This document shows, piece after piece, positions 36,380 through 44,470 of a DNA stretch of 64,000 nt (its first letter is position 1; every line of letters starts with the position of its first letter). A program made the translations under genes and the position numbers. The DNA comes from Veillonella nakazawae. GTDB taxonomy: Bacteria; Bacillota; Negativicutes; Veillonellales; Veillonellaceae. The notes below the pieces were generated by a model, which had not been told where the DNA came from, did not search any database, and was given only the letters and a program-made list of their open reading frames with translations. The stretch lies in the NCBI RefSeq assembly GCF_013393365.1, contig NZ_AP022321.1, forward strand, positions 2,033,819 to 2,097,818, written 5' to 3'.

Positions 36380-36600
36380 TAGTTTATACTAGGAACATCA
36401 GGTCAGTATTTAATACCCGTACTGATCGTTACGCCGGGTTTTGATGAGGCATCGCCTAGTTGATCTCATCACGCTGTTCGTATACGTGCGAAGCTTTCAC
36501 AAAACCCAATGGCGTGTAAAGATTATATATAAAGAATCATATAGATTAACTAAGTAGTTTAAGCCACTATTCTCCGCAGAGAGGGCTCGAGAAAGGATCT
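36380..36600 (+). promoter_or_regulatory. Structured leader of the siroheme reductase-like gene
   Basis: A hairpin GGTCAGTA/TACTGATC (36400-36428) comes first. A multi-branched fold then closes with ACGCC/GGCGT and GGGTTTTG/CAAAACCC (36432-36515). It carries GATGAG/CTCATC and GTTCG/CGAA inner stems. No known riboswitch class was recognised. A TATACT near 36388 may be the -10. The uptake-like octamer (36493) lies in one branch. Confidence 0.5.
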
Positions 36601-36603
36601 AAC

Positions 36604-37560
36604 ATGGCACAAATTGCAGCAAATTTACAACGCATTAAAAACGGCCAACGCCGTTATGCAATTACACCTCGCATTCCTGCAGGTTTCATTCAACCAGAAC
36701 AATTACAAAAATATATCGACGTAGCCAATGAGTTCGGTGCCGTTCTTAAATTGACTGGCAGCCAACGCATTATGATTACCAATTTGAAAGCAGAAGACGT
36801 AGATAAAGCTTGGGAAATGCTCGGCATGGAGCCAGCGTACATGGTTTCTAACCGCGTGCGTAGCGTAAAAATTTGCCCTGGCACTACATTCTGTAAACGT
36901 GCTAAACAAGACAGCGTACATCTAGGTATGCAACTTGAACGCAAATATTTATCTCAAGAAATGCCAAGTAAAATGAAAATCGGCGTGGCCGGTTGTATTA
37001 ACTCTTGTACTGAAAGCCGCATGAAAGATGTTGGTATTATCGGTACGGTAGAGGGCTGGAATGTTTACGCTGGCGGTAGCGGCGGTGCTCATCCACGCAT
37101 CGGCGACCTCATCGCTGAAGTAACAACTGAAAAAGAAGCTCTTGCATTAGTAGATCGTATCATTGCATACTATAAAGAAAATGCACAAATCGAGCGCATG
37201 GGCGAATTCATTGACCGCATTGGTTTAGAGGCTTTCAAAGCAGCTGTATTAGGCGACCTTGAAGGTGCTCCAGCTGAAAGCAAATCCGACGAACCAGCTG
37301 TGTTCTTGCCTGGTCATGGTAACGATCCTGAACCAGAAGCACCACGCCTCGAAGAAGGTGCCCCTATTACACCAGATACAATCATTCGCGATATTGTAGA
37401 TACATATCCAAATGTTGTACCTGTGTTACAAAGCATTGGCATGGGTTGCCTTGGTTGCCCATCTTCTACGGCTGAACCATTATGGCAAGCTGCAGAAATT
37501 CACGGTGTCAATGTATACGATTTAGTTCAAAAATTAGAAACAGCACGAAAAGGAGCTTAA
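36604..37560 (+). CDS. Siroheme/[4Fe-4S] sulfite- or nitrite-reductase-like protein with DUF1858 tail
   Basis: This 318-aa protein has a ferredoxin-like half-domain (residues 10-75) and the siroheme-[4Fe-4S] ligands C-PGTTF-C and C-INS-C, as in sulfite and nitrite reductases. A C-terminal DUF1858-type domain (GMGCLGCPSSTAEPLWQAAE) is added. Many such small proteins in anaerobes have no proven substrate. AAAGGATC precedes the ATG. The next gene starts one base after its stop. Confidence 0.8.
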   Translation: MAQIAANLQRIKNGQRRYAITPRIPAGFIQPEQLQKYIDVANEFGAVLKLTGSQRIMITNLKAEDVDKAWEMLGMEPAYMVSNRVRSVKICPGTTFCKRAKQDSVHLGMQLERKYLSQEMPSKMKIGVAGCINSCTESRMKDVGIIGTVEGWNVYAGGSGGAHPRIGDLIAEVTTEKEALALVDRIIAYYKENAQIERMGEFIDRIGLEAFKAAVLGDLEGAPAESKSDEPAVFLPGHGNDPEPEAPRLEEGAPITPDTIIRDIVDTYPNVVPVLQSIGMGCLGCPSSTAEPLWQAAEIHGVNVYDLVQKLETARKGA

Positions 37561-37561
37561 T

Positions 37562-38227
37562 ATGTCCGCATTCTTAGGTCACATCCATTACTGGTTATAT
37601 CGTAAAATTCAATTGCTCGTTGAGCGTGAAAACTTGATTTTAGAGAAAACAACTAAGGTTGTTGATGATTTGGCAGAGGAATTGCACTCCATCTCCGTAG
37701 ATACATACGGTGAGCCAATCAATCCAAGTATTCCTCTGGAAAACATCATCGATCATGGCAATATCCATGGCTGGTTGTCCAACCAAATTAACATCGCATC
37801 TGTTCGCGAAGCAGCTTTCATCAAAGATTTGCTCGACACTAACTCTGGCGACGAAGCGGTGAACGTAGTAACAGCTATTCTTGATGCGTTTGCTGTACAA
37901 GGCCAAGCATGTGGCGTTGTGGCACAAGATAACCTTGAAGAACACACAGCTCCAGCAATTTACAATGCGTTGCAAAACTTCTACGTAAATGGCATGCCTT
38001 GCGATGGTGGTGACCAAGTTGTTTCTGAAAGCCCTGACGAATTCACATGGGTTGGCGATCACAGATTACAAGCAGGCTACTGGCGTACAGCAGGCGTTGA
38101 TCCTAAGTTCATGGCACTTGCGTACCAAACATGGTTCGAAGCCTTTGTAAAAGCGGTAGATCCTAACTTTGAACTTGTAACGACTGAAGAAAACGGCACA
38201 CGTTTATATACAATCAAGAAAAAATAA
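37562..38227 (+). CDS. Conserved protein of unknown function, coupled to the reductase-like gene
   Basis: This 221-aa soluble protein starts MSAFLGHIHYWLYRKIQLLV. It has Cys residues in GQACGVVA and GMPCDGGDQVV, which could bind metal or a thiol cofactor. AAGGAGC overlaps the upstream stop region. No family function is recognised. Cotranscription with the reductase-like gene suggests a shared role. A terminator follows at 38284-38320. Confidence 0.7.
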   Translation: MSAFLGHIHYWLYRKIQLLVERENLILEKTTKVVDDLAEELHSISVDTYGEPINPSIPLENIIDHGNIHGWLSNQINIASVREAAFIKDLLDTNSGDEAVNVVTAILDAFAVQGQACGVVAQDNLEEHTAPAIYNALQNFYVNGMPCDGGDQVVSESPDEFTWVGDHRLQAGYWRTAGVDPKFMALAYQTWFEAFVKAVDPNFELVTTEENGTRLYTIKKK

Positions 38228-38283
38228 TTAATAAATACATAACATTCTGTTTGTTTAGGCACTATAAACGAACGAAAACGAGC

Positions 38284-38320
38284 AAAAAAGCGAACGTAAA
38301 ATTTTACGTTCGCTTTTTAT
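38284..38320 (+). terminator. Terminator of the reductase operon
   Basis: AAAGCGAACGTAAA with TTTACGTTCGCTTT: a 14-bp perfect stem with a T-rich tail. Confidence 0.85.
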
Positions 38321-38341
38321 CTTATTATTTATATTCTACAA

Positions 38342-38518
38342 TTACTTAACAGTATATGTAGTACCACGTCCTATACCTTGTTTTCTTAAAAAACCTGAGT
38401 TCACTAATTTATTAACAATTTGTAATACCTTCGTTTTTACGCCCGTTTTAAATCTATATTTAATATATATTTCTTTCAAAACTGTAGCTATAGGCACAGC
38501 ATTGATAAGCAATATCAT
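38342..38518 (-). pseudogene. Winged-helix C-terminal fragment
   Basis: This 58-codon frame ends FLRKQGIGRGTTYTVK, preceded by KTKVLQIVNKLVNSG. That is the end of a winged-helix domain as seen in Fic or AlbA-type ATP-binding regulators. No ribosome site or upstream domain is present, so it is probably a gene remnant. Confidence 0.45.
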
Positions 38519-38612
38519 TTATAATGTAAACATAAGGTAATTACACAAATTAATTAATTAAGTGATAGCGTCAGCTTTCAAAACATAAAAAGCTAGAATT
38601 AGGAGGTCTATT

Positions 38613-38900
38613 ATGGCAGGCACAGTTAATCAAGAATTAGGTTTATTATTCCAAGGTCCTAACTATGTAATCGTAAAAAAAGGCGGCAAAGCTGGTGAAA
38701 AGGTAGAAAAACATAACCACCCAGAAGCAAATGTCATCTTTACAGTAGTTAAAGGTAAAGTACAAGTATTCCTTAACGAAACTGAAGAACACGTACTTGT
38801 ACCAGGCCAAGTATTAGAATTCAACGGCGACAACTACATCCAAGCAACACTTGTTGAAGACAGCGAATTCGTAGTAAACCTTATCCACAAACCTGAATAA
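38613..38900 (+). CDS. Small cupin-domain protein
   Basis: This 95-aa protein is a single cupin barrel. It has a metal-site-like KHNHPEANVIFTVVKGKVQV stretch and a second GDNYIQATLVEDS strand. AGGAGGTCTATT precedes the ATG. Single-domain cupins often bind small ligands or metal; no substrate can be assigned. It stands alone with its own terminator (38929-38968). Confidence 0.8.
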   Translation: MAGTVNQELGLLFQGPNYVIVKKGGKAGEKVEKHNHPEANVIFTVVKGKVQVFLNETEEHVLVPGQVLEFNGDNYIQATLVEDSEFVVNLIHKPE

Positions 38901-38928
38901 ATACTAACAGAACCTACAAACACTATTA

Positions 38929-38968
38929 GAAAAGGCGGTTAATCGTAATTGATTAACCGCCCTTTTTG
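38929..38968 (+). terminator. Terminator of the cupin gene
   Basis: AAGGCGGTTAATC with GATTAACCGCCCTTTTT. It probably also acts against readthrough on the other strand. Confidence 0.8.
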
Positions 38969-39022
38969 TATTACTTAAATTCTGTAGTGCTTACATTTTA
39001 TAGAGCTTACATTTTAAAGAAA

Positions 39023-39544
39023 TTAAAAGGAATTATAGATTGTAAAGTCACTTACATCAAAGCGTTTTGTATGGCCTGGAGCAGGTACGCAATCTGGATG
39101 AGGATAACCGATTGGGAATATCGCTACAGGTATGATGTTATCAGGCAAAGCATAGGCTGCTCGTACTTTACGGGGATCAAAATGAGCAATCCAAGTTGTT
39201 CCTAAACCTATATCCGCCACGGTAAACATGAGGTGAGAACCTACAATACTAGCGTCTACAACGCCCATATCCGCATCATCATATTCCCGCTTCCAACTCA
39301 CTGTATTATCGTAACAAACAATAATTGTCAATGGCGCATTGAAGTGGCCATTAGTGCAGTCTTTTAGTTTATTAAGACTATCTGTCGTATTCAACACAAG
39401 TAAGCGTTGCGGCTGATAATTATGAGCTGTAGGTGCTAATCTCGCTGCCTCTAACAAGATATCTAACTTCTCTTGCTCAACGGGCTTCGTATCAAATTTT
39501 CGTACTGAATACCGCTCTGTGGCTAATGCTTTAAAATCTTTCAT
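39023..39544 (-). CDS. Nitroreductase family protein
   Basis: This 173-aa flavoprotein has the family opening RYSVRKFDTKPVE, then LEAARLAPTAHNYQPQR for FMN binding, and the late GLGTTWIAHF and IPVAIFPIGYP segments. These enzymes reduce nitro groups or quinones with NAD(P)H. AAGGAGTGAG precedes the ATG. It is transcribed alone. Confidence 0.85.
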   Translation of the reverse strand: MKDFKALATERYSVRKFDTKPVEQEKLDILLEAARLAPTAHNYQPQRLLVLNTTDSLNKLKDCTNGHFNAPLTIIVCYDNTVSWKREYDDADMGVVDASIVGSHLMFTVADIGLGTTWIAHFDPRKVRAAYALPDNIIPVAIFPIGYPHPDCVPAPGHTKRFDVSDFTIYNSF

Positions 39545-39681
39545 TAGAACTCACTCCTTAATTGAAATAAGCTAATCTATTTTAAAGAAAACACCTATAT
39601 GTAACCTACAATATCTTATCTCTATACAGACTATTTCTGTTAATATATTTCTCTATCTTACTATAAAAGTCCTTTAAATCC

Positions 39682-39718
39682 AAAAGCCCCTTGTCTGAAA
39701 TCAGACAAGGGGCCATTT
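39682..39718 (-). terminator. Terminator of the Skp-like gene
   Basis: GCCCCTTGTCTGA with TCAGACAAGGGGC. TTTTGG follows on the minus strand. Confidence 0.8.
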
Positions 39719-39740
39719 CATATTATTTTTTTAGCCAGTA

Positions 39741-40199
39741 TTATTTTTTAAGACGGCTAATTACTTCGTTAGTAATGTTTTCGATTTTGCTGTTAGCGTC
39801 AGCCGCACGGATTGTGTATGGATCATCCAATACTACATCCATTTTTTTCTCAACACGAATAGTTTCAACTGCATTGTGAATTGCTTGCATCATAGGTTGA
39901 GCAATTTTGTTGATTTCATCGTTTTCTTTTTGAAGCAATGGAGCTACGGATTTATTGAATTCAGCTTCTGCTTGAGTTTGATCTTGAATTTTTTCAATTT
40001 CTTGTACTTTTTTCTCAATTTGTGGACGGTATTGAGCGTCTACTTGTTGCATTTTCATATCTAATGCACCATAGCCAGGGTAGCTATTTACTACTTGGCT
40101 CATATTTACTAAGCCAATGTTAGCAGCACTTGCTACTGCAGCAGTAGCAGACATAGCACCAACGATAGCTAGGGTAGTTAATTTTTTAGATAATTTCAT
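39741..40199 (-). CDS. OmpH/Skp family periplasmic chaperone
   Basis: This 152-aa protein has a signal peptide (MKLSKKLTTLAIVGAMSA). The mature part is a strand (NIGLVNMSQVVNSYP) and long helices (residues 45-125) typical of Skp, which holds outer-membrane proteins. The presence of this gene supports a diderm host. The ATG at 40199 follows GAGGAGGATTTCAG; the open frame extends 28 codons further but without a ribosome site. Confidence 0.85.
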   Translation of the reverse strand: MKLSKKLTTLAIVGAMSATAAVASAANIGLVNMSQVVNSYPGYGALDMKMQQVDAQYRPQIEKKVQEIEKIQDQTQAEAEFNKSVAPLLQKENDEINKIAQPMMQAIHNAVETIRVEKKMDVVLDDPYTIRAADANSKIENITNEVISRLKK

Positions 40200-40349
40200 C
40201 TGAAATCCTCCTCGAAATAAAAGTGTCACTATACAATCCAATAGTGTACTATTTTTACTATAACAAATCTCGCTAACTTTCACAAGACTATGTTACATAG
40301 CATAATAAAGCCCTATGAAATGCTTATGAAAGTCTATAGAAGTTAAAAT

Positions 40350-40422
40350 AATACCCACAAGTATACTCTGAAGCTATAATAGCAGTCGCTACGGACATAT
40401 TCAGAGCACACATGTGGGTATT
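40350..40422. repeat. Hairpin H, possible diverged apex-motif element
   Basis: Arms AATACCCACA and TGTGGGTATT enclose CTCTGAA and TTCAGAG. The minus-strand loop reads AGCGACTGCTATTATAGC, similar to the shared apex. It starts about 36 bases after the stop of the GerW-like gene. Confidence 0.5.
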
Positions 40423-40458
40423 ACGGCTTTCACCTATTATTTATAATTCGACGTCGAA

Positions 40459-40836
40459 TTATTGTTCATCGTTCAAATAAATGTATTTATCGGATTTCAA
40501 TTTGGACACAAGGTCAGGCACCAAACCGATCAGACGATCGAAGCTGCTGCTGTAAGGGTTGCCTTTAATGTTGAACAACTCAATGCGTTCGCCTTTAATA
40601 ACGAGGATAGCGCTTGGTTCCATTTTGGCACCGCCACCACCGCCGCCACATTCGTGGTTTTTGTTAGCAGTGTTGTGGTTTGTACCAGTACCAAAACCAA
40701 ATGTTACGTCTACGAATGGAACAAGTGTAGTATCGCCGATTTGCACAGCTTCGCCTACTACAGTTTCCACCTTAATCATATTTTTGAATTTCTCGAATAG
40801 GACTTCCAAATTCTCTTTTACATTACTGTTTTCCAT
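40459..40836 (-). CDS. GerW/YtfJ family protein
   Basis: This 125-aa protein has the YtfJ/GerW pattern: VVGEAVQIGDTTLVPFVDVTFGFG, a glycine-rich loop (GGGGGGAKMEPSAILV) and a final LIGLVPDLVSKL. In Bacillus it is a spore germination factor. Here it is paired with a DUF2953 gene, as in spore-formers, although Veillonella makes no spores. GGAGGTACTGTG precedes the ATG. Confidence 0.85.
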   Translation of the reverse strand: MENSNVKENLEVLFEKFKNMIKVETVVGEAVQIGDTTLVPFVDVTFGFGTGTNHNTANKNHECGGGGGGAKMEPSAILVIKGERIELFNIKGNPYSSSFDRLIGLVPDLVSKLKSDKYIYLNDEQ

Positions 40837-40991
40837 CACAGTACCTCCGCTTTTTGTGAAAGTATCATTGCTGTACGTTCAATACTCAGGTTTTTATACT
40901 ATGTATTTACTTCTATATGATATATACAGTATTTGTAGACCTTATATATTGTCTTAACACAGCTCATTTACTTAGTTGACTTAATATATCC

Positions 40992-42137
40992 TTACGCTGT
41001 TTGACCTTGTTCGGCTTTCAGCTTTTCTAACTGCTTAGCTTCCTTCCGTTTAACCCAGAAGACGCGAGCGCTTTCACCCAATAGGGAACGCATTGGTTTA
41101 GATAGCAAGAATCTTGTACCATGCCAAGCCATGACAGCTAAAATAATGCGCCCTTTAATATGACCACTACCTTCACCGGCCCAATTTACATAATCGAGCT
41201 CGATGTTCTCAGCTTGTTCAGGCCAAATGCTGTACAGCATAGATGCGATAATCCCCATACGATATGGGTCACCAATACCAAATCGACCTTCTATGGCCAC
41301 ATCGCGTGGTTTAGAGTGGTCATAGCATCGCTTCGAAACAAGGAATAACTGGTGCCATAATTCTGTATTTTGTACATGTTTCATGAACCAGAATGTAGGA
41401 ATTTTAGACTTAAATGATGCTACCGGATCGTTTGGATCTGGTTTTTCAAAACGATGTTTAACCGTCGTTTTGAGGTCTTTCACCTTCGTAAATACCTTTT
41501 CCTTGATAGAACCGTCACTGTTGAAAGTAACGCGGCTCACTGTTTCGTCATCGCTTTTTATATGGGATGTTGGATCTTGCTGAATGGAGTCATACCGATC
41601 AGCTCGAGCCTGTGCATCCATATCCTTAGAAGCTTGTTCAGGACGTTCAATGCGTTCATTTGGATTTTCAGATCTACCAGCCCCCGGTGATTCTTCATCA
41701 TCAAAGGTAATGTCAGAACGTTGAGAGCTCTTCAAATCTTCAAAGCTAGTACCACTAGAGCTTGCAGAAGGACCTTGTCCGCCCCCTTGCATCGCCTTCG
41801 CAAAAGCTTCTGTTTGAGACATTTCATCGTCTTCGTCCACAACTTTTTGGTATTCTTCGTCTACGCGATTTTCAAGCCATTCTTCATAGTCTTTCACAGG
41901 ACCAATCTTGAGCATACCCAAAATATATAATTCCTTAAAAAATGGTTTGTCCTGCAAATATGCTAGATGCAGTGAAAATACACGCCACAGCCATTTGACG
42001 CGCACCTCGCCTCGATATGGCGAGCGTCCGTTAATTTCGATGCTATATGTGATTGGTGTCAGTAGGATAATCAAGATGAGTGCTGCAATGATGGCCACAA
42101 TAACGAGGGCCACAATAGCCACTGTACTCAACCACAT
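40992..42137 (-). CDS. DUF2953 (YtfI-like) membrane-anchored protein
   Basis: This 381-aa protein has one N-terminal membrane helix (residues 5-30). A strand-rich part (YSIEINGRSPYRGEVRVKWLW) is followed by a long polar insert (about residues 90-220, Ser/Asp/Glu-rich). The DUF2953 core at the C-terminus is rich in aromatics. AGGAGG is only two bases from the ATG, so the TTG three codons later could be the true start. It is encoded just upstream of the GerW-like gene. Confidence 0.75.
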   Translation of the reverse strand: MWLSTVAIVALVIVAIIAALILIILLTPITYSIEINGRSPYRGEVRVKWLWRVFSLHLAYLQDKPFFKELYILGMLKIGPVKDYEEWLENRVDEEYQKVVDEDDEMSQTEAFAKAMQGGGQGPSASSSGTSFEDLKSSQRSDITFDDEESPGAGRSENPNERIERPEQASKDMDAQARADRYDSIQQDPTSHIKSDDETVSRVTFNSDGSIKEKVFTKVKDLKTTVKHRFEKPDPNDPVASFKSKIPTFWFMKHVQNTELWHQLFLVSKRCYDHSKPRDVAIEGRFGIGDPYRMGIIASMLYSIWPEQAENIELDYVNWAGEGSGHIKGRIILAVMAWHGTRFLLSKPMRSLLGESARVFWVKRKEAKQLEKLKAEQGQTA

Positions 42138-42160
42138 CACCTCCTTAGGTGTACCTATGA

Positions 42161-42739
42161 TTAGTTTTCAATACCTTTTCGAGCCATTACGCCTTGAAGG
42201 TAGTAATGTTTAACCTCTTTCATTTCCGTTACAAGGTCTGCCTCGTCGATTAATTCTTGAGGAGCCCCACGGCCCGTAAATACGAGTTCCGTTTCTGGAT
42301 GACGAGCATCGAGCAAAGCCTTTGTTTTATCCCATGTAATAAGTTCAAAGAAAAGCGCCATGTTGTATTCATCAAGAACGACGAGATCGTACTCCCCACT
42401 GCTAATAGCAGCCAGTGCGCGTTCGTAGCCTTTTTCAATGAGCGCTACATAGTCTTTTGGCGGATTACCGGATTCAAAGACAACGACTTCATCGCCCCAT
42501 TTAGCGAGTTCATCCTTGCTTTTCATCCCTTCTTTGATGATAAAGAATGGTTTGCCCACGGTTTCTAAGGTTAAATTCTGTAAGGTAGGTAAAATAGTAT
42601 GTTCACTATATACTTTAGATTTCATAAATTGCAAAAAGAGGACTTTCTTGCCAGCACCGATGGCACGGATAGCTAGACCGATAGCAGCGGTCGTTTTGCC
42701 CTTGCCTTCGCCGGTATAAACTTGTACATAGGCCTTCAT
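42161..42739 (-). CDS. cobO: Cob(I)yrinic acid a,c-diamide adenosyltransferase (CobO/BtuR type)
   Basis: This 192-aa protein has a P-loop GEGKGKTTAAIG (residues 8-19), FLQFMK, and VVLDEYNMAL. It attaches the adenosyl group of ATP to the cobalt of corrinoids. The MetH encoded at 49678 needs cobalamin (as methylcobalamin). GGAGGTATATCT precedes the ATG at 42739. It lies just upstream of the DUF2953 gene on the same strand. Confidence 0.85.
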   Translation of the reverse strand: MKAYVQVYTGEGKGKTTAAIGLAIRAIGAGKKVLFLQFMKSKVYSEHTILPTLQNLTLETVGKPFFIIKEGMKSKDELAKWGDEVVVFESGNPPKDYVALIEKGYERALAAISSGEYDLVVLDEYNMALFFELITWDKTKALLDARHPETELVFTGRGAPQELIDEADLVTEMKEVKHYYLQGVMARKGIEN

Positions 42740-42794
42740 AGATATACCTCCGTTCATATACTTTTATTTTACAATATATATATGCAAAAATAAA

Positions 42795-42847
42795 GAAAAA
42801 GAACTTGCTATTAGTGCATTTACACGCATAACAAGTTCTTTTTTCTA
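42795..42847 (-). terminator. Terminator of the M23 peptidase gene
   Basis: AAGAACTTG and CAAGTTCTT with an inner TGCATTTACACGCA part, and TTTTTCTTT following on the minus strand. Confidence 0.75.
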
Positions 42848-42863
42848 TGAATTATGTTTTATT

Positions 42864-43817
42864 TTAGTTACTAATTGGTAAGAAGATCATAGGATCTGTA
42901 GGAGATCCATTGAGTCGTACCTCGTAGTGAACGTGAGCGCCTGTACTTTTACCAGTACTGCCCATCAAGGCGATTGTTTGACCTTGTTTTACGCTCATAC
43001 CTACAGTTACCAATACAGCACTATTATGGCCATAACGCGTTACGAAGCCATTGCCGTGATCGATTTCAACGAGGTTACCATAACCGCCTTCTGTATAACC
43101 TGCAAAGGTTACAACGCCCGCAGCTGTTGCCACAATTGGTGTACCATAGTCATCCGCAATATCTACCCCTTCGTGGAATGCACCAATAGCGCCCGTTACA
43201 GGGTCCACACGGCTACCAAACGGAGAGGTAATAACACCCTTGCTCGGCCAGATACTTGGTGTAGTGTTATTCGTAACACCACCAGAACCAGCAGAGAAGT
43301 TAATGGATTGCATAGCCATAAGGTCTTGCGCCCCACCATCACGAAGAATATTACGCATTGTATAGAAGCTAACTAGCAATTTTTGTGCGTCCTTGTCCAT
43401 TTTGGACAGACGAGCTGATAATTGTGCCGCTTTTAGCGTCTTTACTTCGCTTTCATCAGCGGCTGGCTGCTTTGGGTCGCTACCGTCCCCGCCACCTTGA
43501 GATGGTGTGCCAGATTCAGCGCCCTTCAGCATTTGCTTGTTTTCTTCGCTAATTTGATTTAAGTTTTGAATTTTCTTATCTAAAACATCTGTCTTTTGTT
43601 GTAACAATTTTAGCTGTTCAGATTGTAATTGTGTCTGTTGACGTAATTGCACAACCTCAGCTTGGCGCACGATGCCCCAAATGCCGAGAACCAATGCAGC
43701 GATAATTATAATAGAGCTTACAATAGCTGCAACCTTCGCTTGCTTGGTTGTTAATGTCAATATGCAGTTGTCACCATTTCTTTCAACTTTGTTTGAAATA
43801 AATGCCGGTACTTTCAA
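42864..43817 (-). CDS. M23 (LytM) peptidase with transmembrane anchor and coiled coil
   Basis: This 317-aa protein has one membrane helix (about residues 28-48). A coiled coil follows (residues 50-97, RQQTQLQSEQLKLLQQK). The C-terminal LytM domain has its zinc ligands in FHEGVDIA and HVHYEV. It may cut or regulate cutting of peptidoglycan. It starts with TTG after GGAAGG. The DUF4446 gene ends 12 bases upstream, so both are one unit. Confidence 0.85.
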   Translation of the reverse strand: MKVPAFISNKVERNGDNCILTLTTKQAKVAAIVSSIIIIAALVLGIWGIVRQAEVVQLRQQTQLQSEQLKLLQQKTDVLDKKIQNLNQISEENKQMLKGAESGTPSQGGGDGSDPKQPAADESEVKTLKAAQLSARLSKMDKDAQKLLVSFYTMRNILRDGGAQDLMAMQSINFSAGSGGVTNNTTPSIWPSKGVITSPFGSRVDPVTGAIGAFHEGVDIADDYGTPIVATAAGVVTFAGYTEGGYGNLVEIDHGNGFVTRYGHNSAVLVTVGMSVKQGQTIALMGSTGKSTGAHVHYEVRLNGSPTDPMIFLPISN

Positions 43818-43829
43818 TACAAACCTTCC

Positions 43830-44351
43830 TTATTTAGAAACGATGGCGCTCGTTAACGCTTCCTCATTGGTGCGCTCGCCCAACGCTTCGTTCAAACTCT
43901 CTAATTCTTCTTGTGAAAGACTTACGAGACTTTTACCTTTCACAATAGGTTTACTAAAAATACGGGATTCGCTACGACCGTAAATACTGGAGATACAGAT
44001 ACCGTTATTATTGCCATCAAGTAATGTAAGCGCAAAAGACAAATCATTACCGATATTTTCAAAGGCATTATATTTAACAAAGCCAATTTTTTGTATCGTA
44101 TTGCTTTGAATATTGCGGATCGCCGCTTGTTCGGTCATCATAGTCTCAAGACCTTTTGCAGCATCGCGAATTTCGCTAACCTCAACAGATAATTTACGTT
44201 CTAGGCTCGCACCATTGTCCCCTTGCATAAAGAAATCATATTTCTTTTTAAGGCTCCCTAAGCGAATGTGCAAGATTACACAATACACTAACAACGCTAT
44301 TACAAGGATAATGGTCGCCATGCCAATCCACGGTTGAATCGATTCGAACAT
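43830..44351 (-). CDS. DUF4446 family membrane protein
   Basis: This 173-aa protein has an N-terminal membrane helix (residues 9-30), then a coiled segment and the DUF4446 core (IGFVKYNAFENIGNDLSFAL, then SSIYGRSESRIFSKPI). Function unknown; it is common near ParB and cell-envelope genes in Firmicutes. AAGGAATATAC precedes the ATG. Confidence 0.8.
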   Translation of the reverse strand: MFESIQPWIGMATIILVIALLVYCVILHIRLGSLKKKYDFFMQGDNGASLERKLSVEVSEIRDAAKGLETMMTEQAAIRNIQSNTIQKIGFVKYNAFENIGNDLSFALTLLDGNNNGICISSIYGRSESRIFSKPIVKGKSLVSLSQEELESLNEALGERTNEEALTSAIVSK

Positions 44352-44470
44352 GTATATTCCTTCCTATACAATCATTCAAACTCCAACACTTAATTATACC
44401 ATTCTTATTGTGAAAGTTAAATGACTGTATACAATTTAATTTAATATGTGTAATTATAGATTAATTATAT

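Noticed and set aside
38881..38889. TTATCCACA as a DnaA box
   Set aside because: It is an isolated occurrence within the cupin coding sequence, encoding the L-I-H end of the protein.
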